NCBI GenBank assembly: GCA_028564705.1
Contig: JAPXFQ010002825.1
Location: 62,001 to 126,000, forward strand
Direction: 5' to 3'
Length of the DNA stretch: 64,000 bases
Origin: Apricaphanius iberus
Taxonomy: Eukaryota; Chordata; Actinopteri; Cyprinodontiformes; Aphaniidae
How positions within the stretch are numbered: the stretch's first letter is position 1; each line of letters opens with the position of its first letter. Below the pieces are notes generated by a model that had not been told where the DNA came from, did not search any database, and saw only the letters and a program-made list of their open reading frames with translations. Position numbers and translations under genes: made by a program. Positions 61,548 through 64,000 of this stretch are shown piece by piece.

Positions 61548-63165
61548 CACTACCGTTCAAAAGTTTGGGGTCACCCAAACAATTTTGTGTTTTCCATGAA
61601 AAGTCACACTTATTCACCACCATACGTTGTGAAATGAATAAAAAATAGAGTCAAGACATTGACAAGGTTAGAAATAATGATTTTTATTTGAAATAAGATT
61701 GTTTTTACATCAAACTTTGCTTTCATCAAAGAATCCTCCATTTGCAGCAATTACAGCATTGCAGACCTTTGGCATTCTAGCTGTTAATTTGTTGAGGTAA
61801 TCTGGAGAAATTGCACCCCACGCTTCTAGAAGCAGCTCCCACAATTTGGATTGGTTGGATGGGCACTTCTTGCGTACCATACGGTCAAGCTGCTCCCACA
61901 ACAGCTCAACGGGGTTCAAATCTGGTGACTGCGCTGGCCACTCCATTACCGATAGAATACCAGCTGCCTGCTTCTTCTCTAAATAGTTCTTGCACAATTT
62001 CGAGGTGTGTTTTGGGTCATTGTCCTGTTGTAGGATGAAATTGGCTCCAATCAAGCGCTGTCCACTGGGTATGGCATGGCGTTGCAAAATGGAGTGATAG
62101 CCTTCCTTATTCAGAATCCCTTTTACCCTGTACAAATCTCCCACCTTACCAGCACCAAAGCAACCCCAGACCATCACATTACCTCCACCATGCTTAACAG
62201 ATGGCGTCAGGCATTCTTCCAGCATCTTTTCAGTTGTTCTGCGTCTCACAAACGTTCTTCTTTGTGATCCAAACACCTCAAACTTGGATTCATCCGTCCA
62301 CAGCACTTTTTTCCAGTCTTCCTCTGTCCAATGTCTGTGTTCTTTTGCCCATCTTAATCTTTTTCTTTTATTGGCCAGTCTCAGATATGGCTTTTTCTTT
62401 GCCACTCTGCCCTGAAGCCCAGAATCCCGCAGCCGCCTCTTCACTGTAGATGTTGACACTGGTGTTTTGCGGGTACTATTTAATGAAGATGCCAGTTGGG
62501 GACCTGTGAGGCGTCTGTTTCTCAAACTAGAGACTCTAATGTACTTATCTTCTTGCTCAGTTGTGCAACGCGGCCTCCCACTTATTTTTCTACTCTGGTT
62601 AGAGCCTGTTTGTGCTGTCCTCTGAAGGGAGTAGTACACACCGTTGTAGGAAATCTTCAATTTCTTAGCAATTTCTCGCATGGAATAGCCTTCATTTCTA
62701 AGAACAAGAATAGACTGTCGAGTTTCAGATGAAAGTTCTCTTTTTCTGGCCATTTTGAGCGTTTAATTGACCCCACAAATGTGATGCTCCAGAAACTCAA
62801 TCTGCTCAAAGGAAGGTCAGTTTTGTAGCTTCTGTACCGAGCTAAACTGTTTTCAGATGTGTGAACATGATTGCACAAGGGTTTTCTAATCATCAATTAG
62901 CCTTCTGAGCCAATGAGCAAACACATTGTACCATTAGAACACTGGAGTGATAGTTGCTGGAAATGGGCCTCTATACACCTATGTAGATATTGCACCAAAA
63001 ACCAGACATTTGCAGCTAGAATAGTCATTTACCACATTAGCAATGTATAGCGTGTGTTTCTTTAAAGTTAAGACTAGTTTAAAGTTATCTTCATTGAAAA
63101 GTACATTGCTTTTCCTTCAAAAATAAGGACATTTCAATGTGACCCCAAATTTTTGAACGGTAGTG
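61548..63165 (-). mobile_element. Tc1-like transposon, family 2 (DD38E), copy 2, apparently intact
   Basis: The ends begin CACTACCGTTCAAAAGTTTG (left) and, inverted at the right, CACTACCGTTCAAAAATTTG, one difference in 27 bp. TA follows at 63166; on the left the target reads CA instead of TA, probably a point change in the microsatellite. 1618 bp with an uninterrupted transposase. The copy at 30629-32191 is the same family with deletions. Confidence 0.96.
61710..62753 (-). CDS. Tc1-like transposase, 347 aa, DD38E, complete
   Basis: ATG at 62753 ([15 protein letters not shown]) to the stop after FFDESKV. Residues about 1-55 form the first helix-turn-helix ([19 protein letters not shown]), GRPR follows at about 59-62, and a second helix-turn-helix lies at about 75-125 ([28 protein letters not shown]). 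KRKRLR at about 131 could serve in nuclear import. The DDE core has D in LWTDESKF, D in LQQDNDPKH and E in LNPVELLWE. 38 residues separate the last two, not the 34 of classical Tc1, placing it in the DD38E group (described as Intruder). It would excise and integrate the element at TA. No stop or frameshift is seen, so the protein could be functional. Confidence 0.95.
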   Translation of the reverse strand: MARKRELSSETRQSILVLRNEGYSMREIAKKLKISYNGVYYSLQRTAQTGSNQSRKISGRPRCTTEQEDKYIRVSSLRNRRLTGPQLASSLNSTRKTPVSTSTVKRRLRDSGLQGRVAKKKPYLRLANKRKRLRWAKEHRHWTEEDWKKVLWTDESKFEVFGSQRRTFVRRRTTEKMLEECLTPSVKHGGGNVMVWGCFGAGKVGDLYRVKGILNKEGYHSILQRHAIPSGQRLIGANFILQQDNDPKHTSKLCKNYLEKKQAAGILSVMEWPAQSPDLNPVELLWEQLDRMVRKKCPSNQSKLWELLLEAWGAISPDYLNKLTARMPKVCNAVIAANGGFFDESKV

Positions 63166-63178
63166 TATATATATATAT

Positions 63179-64000
63179 AGATATATTTAAAAGTACAAGC
63201 TAAATGTGTTATTGCAGAGTGCAATCTCAAAGTGCAATTTATGGGAAACAATTACAGCTTATACAGGAAAGGCCTTTGACATTCCCTGCATCCAAATCCT
63301 TGGTATTTACTATATGCTACGTAGCAACTATTACTCACTTGTTAATGTAAAACTGCATAGAAAAACGATCGTGTAATAGACATGAAATCAGACATACTGC
63401 TCCACCATTTTGCATGTCCTTTGACCCATATGACTTCTGTTGACCCACATGTTTACGTTACGTTCGCCTGTGGTCCCGCCATCCTCTAGCCGTTATTTTG
63501 TCTGGTATGACTTAACAACTTAAATGTTAAATCAGTTAAAAAACAATTACAGTAATCAGTAACATCGCTACATGTACATTTATCTGCCGAAACTGCGGCG
63601 GAGTCAATGGTTGACAGTTCGTCTGTAGCCGTTTTTAGCTAGGTCCTCCTTCTTCTATGATTCCGGGTCGTACGCTGCATTGTGGGATAGTGTACGATCC
63701 ACCAGCTGCTTACTGTGGCGGTAGTACACTTTAGGGAACTTTCTTCTTACTAGTCAGATCCATAATGGAGATTTGGATCTACTACATTGCTCAAATACTC
63801 TTTTTCACCTGCTACGTAGCAAGCGTAGTGCAGCCATTATGAATGCTGAGTGGCGTGTGCGCAGTTTTTATTTGGTCATCTTAATGAAGCTTTGGCCATG
63901 CGTTTGCCCCCTGGTGGTTGGCAGACTATTGGTTGAGGCAGTGTATGATGAAGAGGCGCGCGGTGAAGCTCGCATATTGAATGTAAATATCGTTCACGAT
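63179..64000. other. Intronic right edge of window
   Basis: No ttyh3 exon found. 63440-63850 is CpG-richer and includes GCTGCATTGTGGGATAGTGT and paired CTACGTAGCA words (63317-63326 and 63812-63820). This may be a DNA-transposon or MITE remnant, but its ends are not defined. Confidence 0.35.

Overview
This is eukaryotic genomic DNA, almost certainly from a teleost fish. It is AT-rich, carries long introns, and is packed with repeat families typical of fish: Tc1/mariner, hAT, CR1/L2/Rex-like, L1 and RTE-like LINEs, a tRNA-derived SINE, MITEs and (AT)n, (GA)n and (CA)n microsatellites. No bacterial-style gene organisation is present.

One host gene runs through the window on the minus strand: ttyh3, a tweety-family membrane protein. 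Eleven consecutive internal coding exons were found by reading splice sites and protein motifs: 61058-61169, 60741-60961, 50175-50270, 49943-50015, 49774-49849, 48626-48681, 48414-48506, 36171-36263, 35961-36097, 17374-17544 and 15319-15394. They join in frame with matching phases and give about 402 codons. The 5' exons lie to the right of the window. The terminal exon was not found and probably lies to the left.

Nearly everything else is repeat, mostly inside three large ttyh3 introns (18.4, 12.2 and 10.5 kb) and in the stretch left of the last exon found. Left part (1-15.3 kb): LINE endonuclease fragment, a palindromic repeat family, and a 6.2 kb hAT element (6053-12224) with perfect 8-bp target duplications. 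That hAT has a three-exon transposase pseudogene whose first intron contains a hAT MITE and a Tc1 element. A SINE lies at 14223-14478. Intron 17.5-36.0 kb: an old Tc1 element split by a Charlie-like hAT (18732-25072, perfect 8-bp target duplication), itself filled with L1 and L2 LINE pieces. Then come a ZMYM1-type hAT pseudogene, a nearly complete Tc1 element (30629-32191), an RTE-like LINE end and a Penelope-like fragment with a hammerhead-like core. Intron 36.3-48.4 kb: LINE 3' ends, minisatellites, a possible solo LTR and a CCAAT-box-rich island. Intron 50.3-60.7 kb: LINE copies in both orientations, a BED-type hAT pseudogene, a second hammerhead-like unit with long inverted arms, a truncated Tc1 and (AT)n tracts. 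Right end: an apparently intact Tc1-like element with a 347-codon transposase and DD38E spacing (61548-63165).

The transposase genes do not work with the host gene. They are intronic passengers, nearly all broken. The exception that could still be active is the element at 61548-63165.
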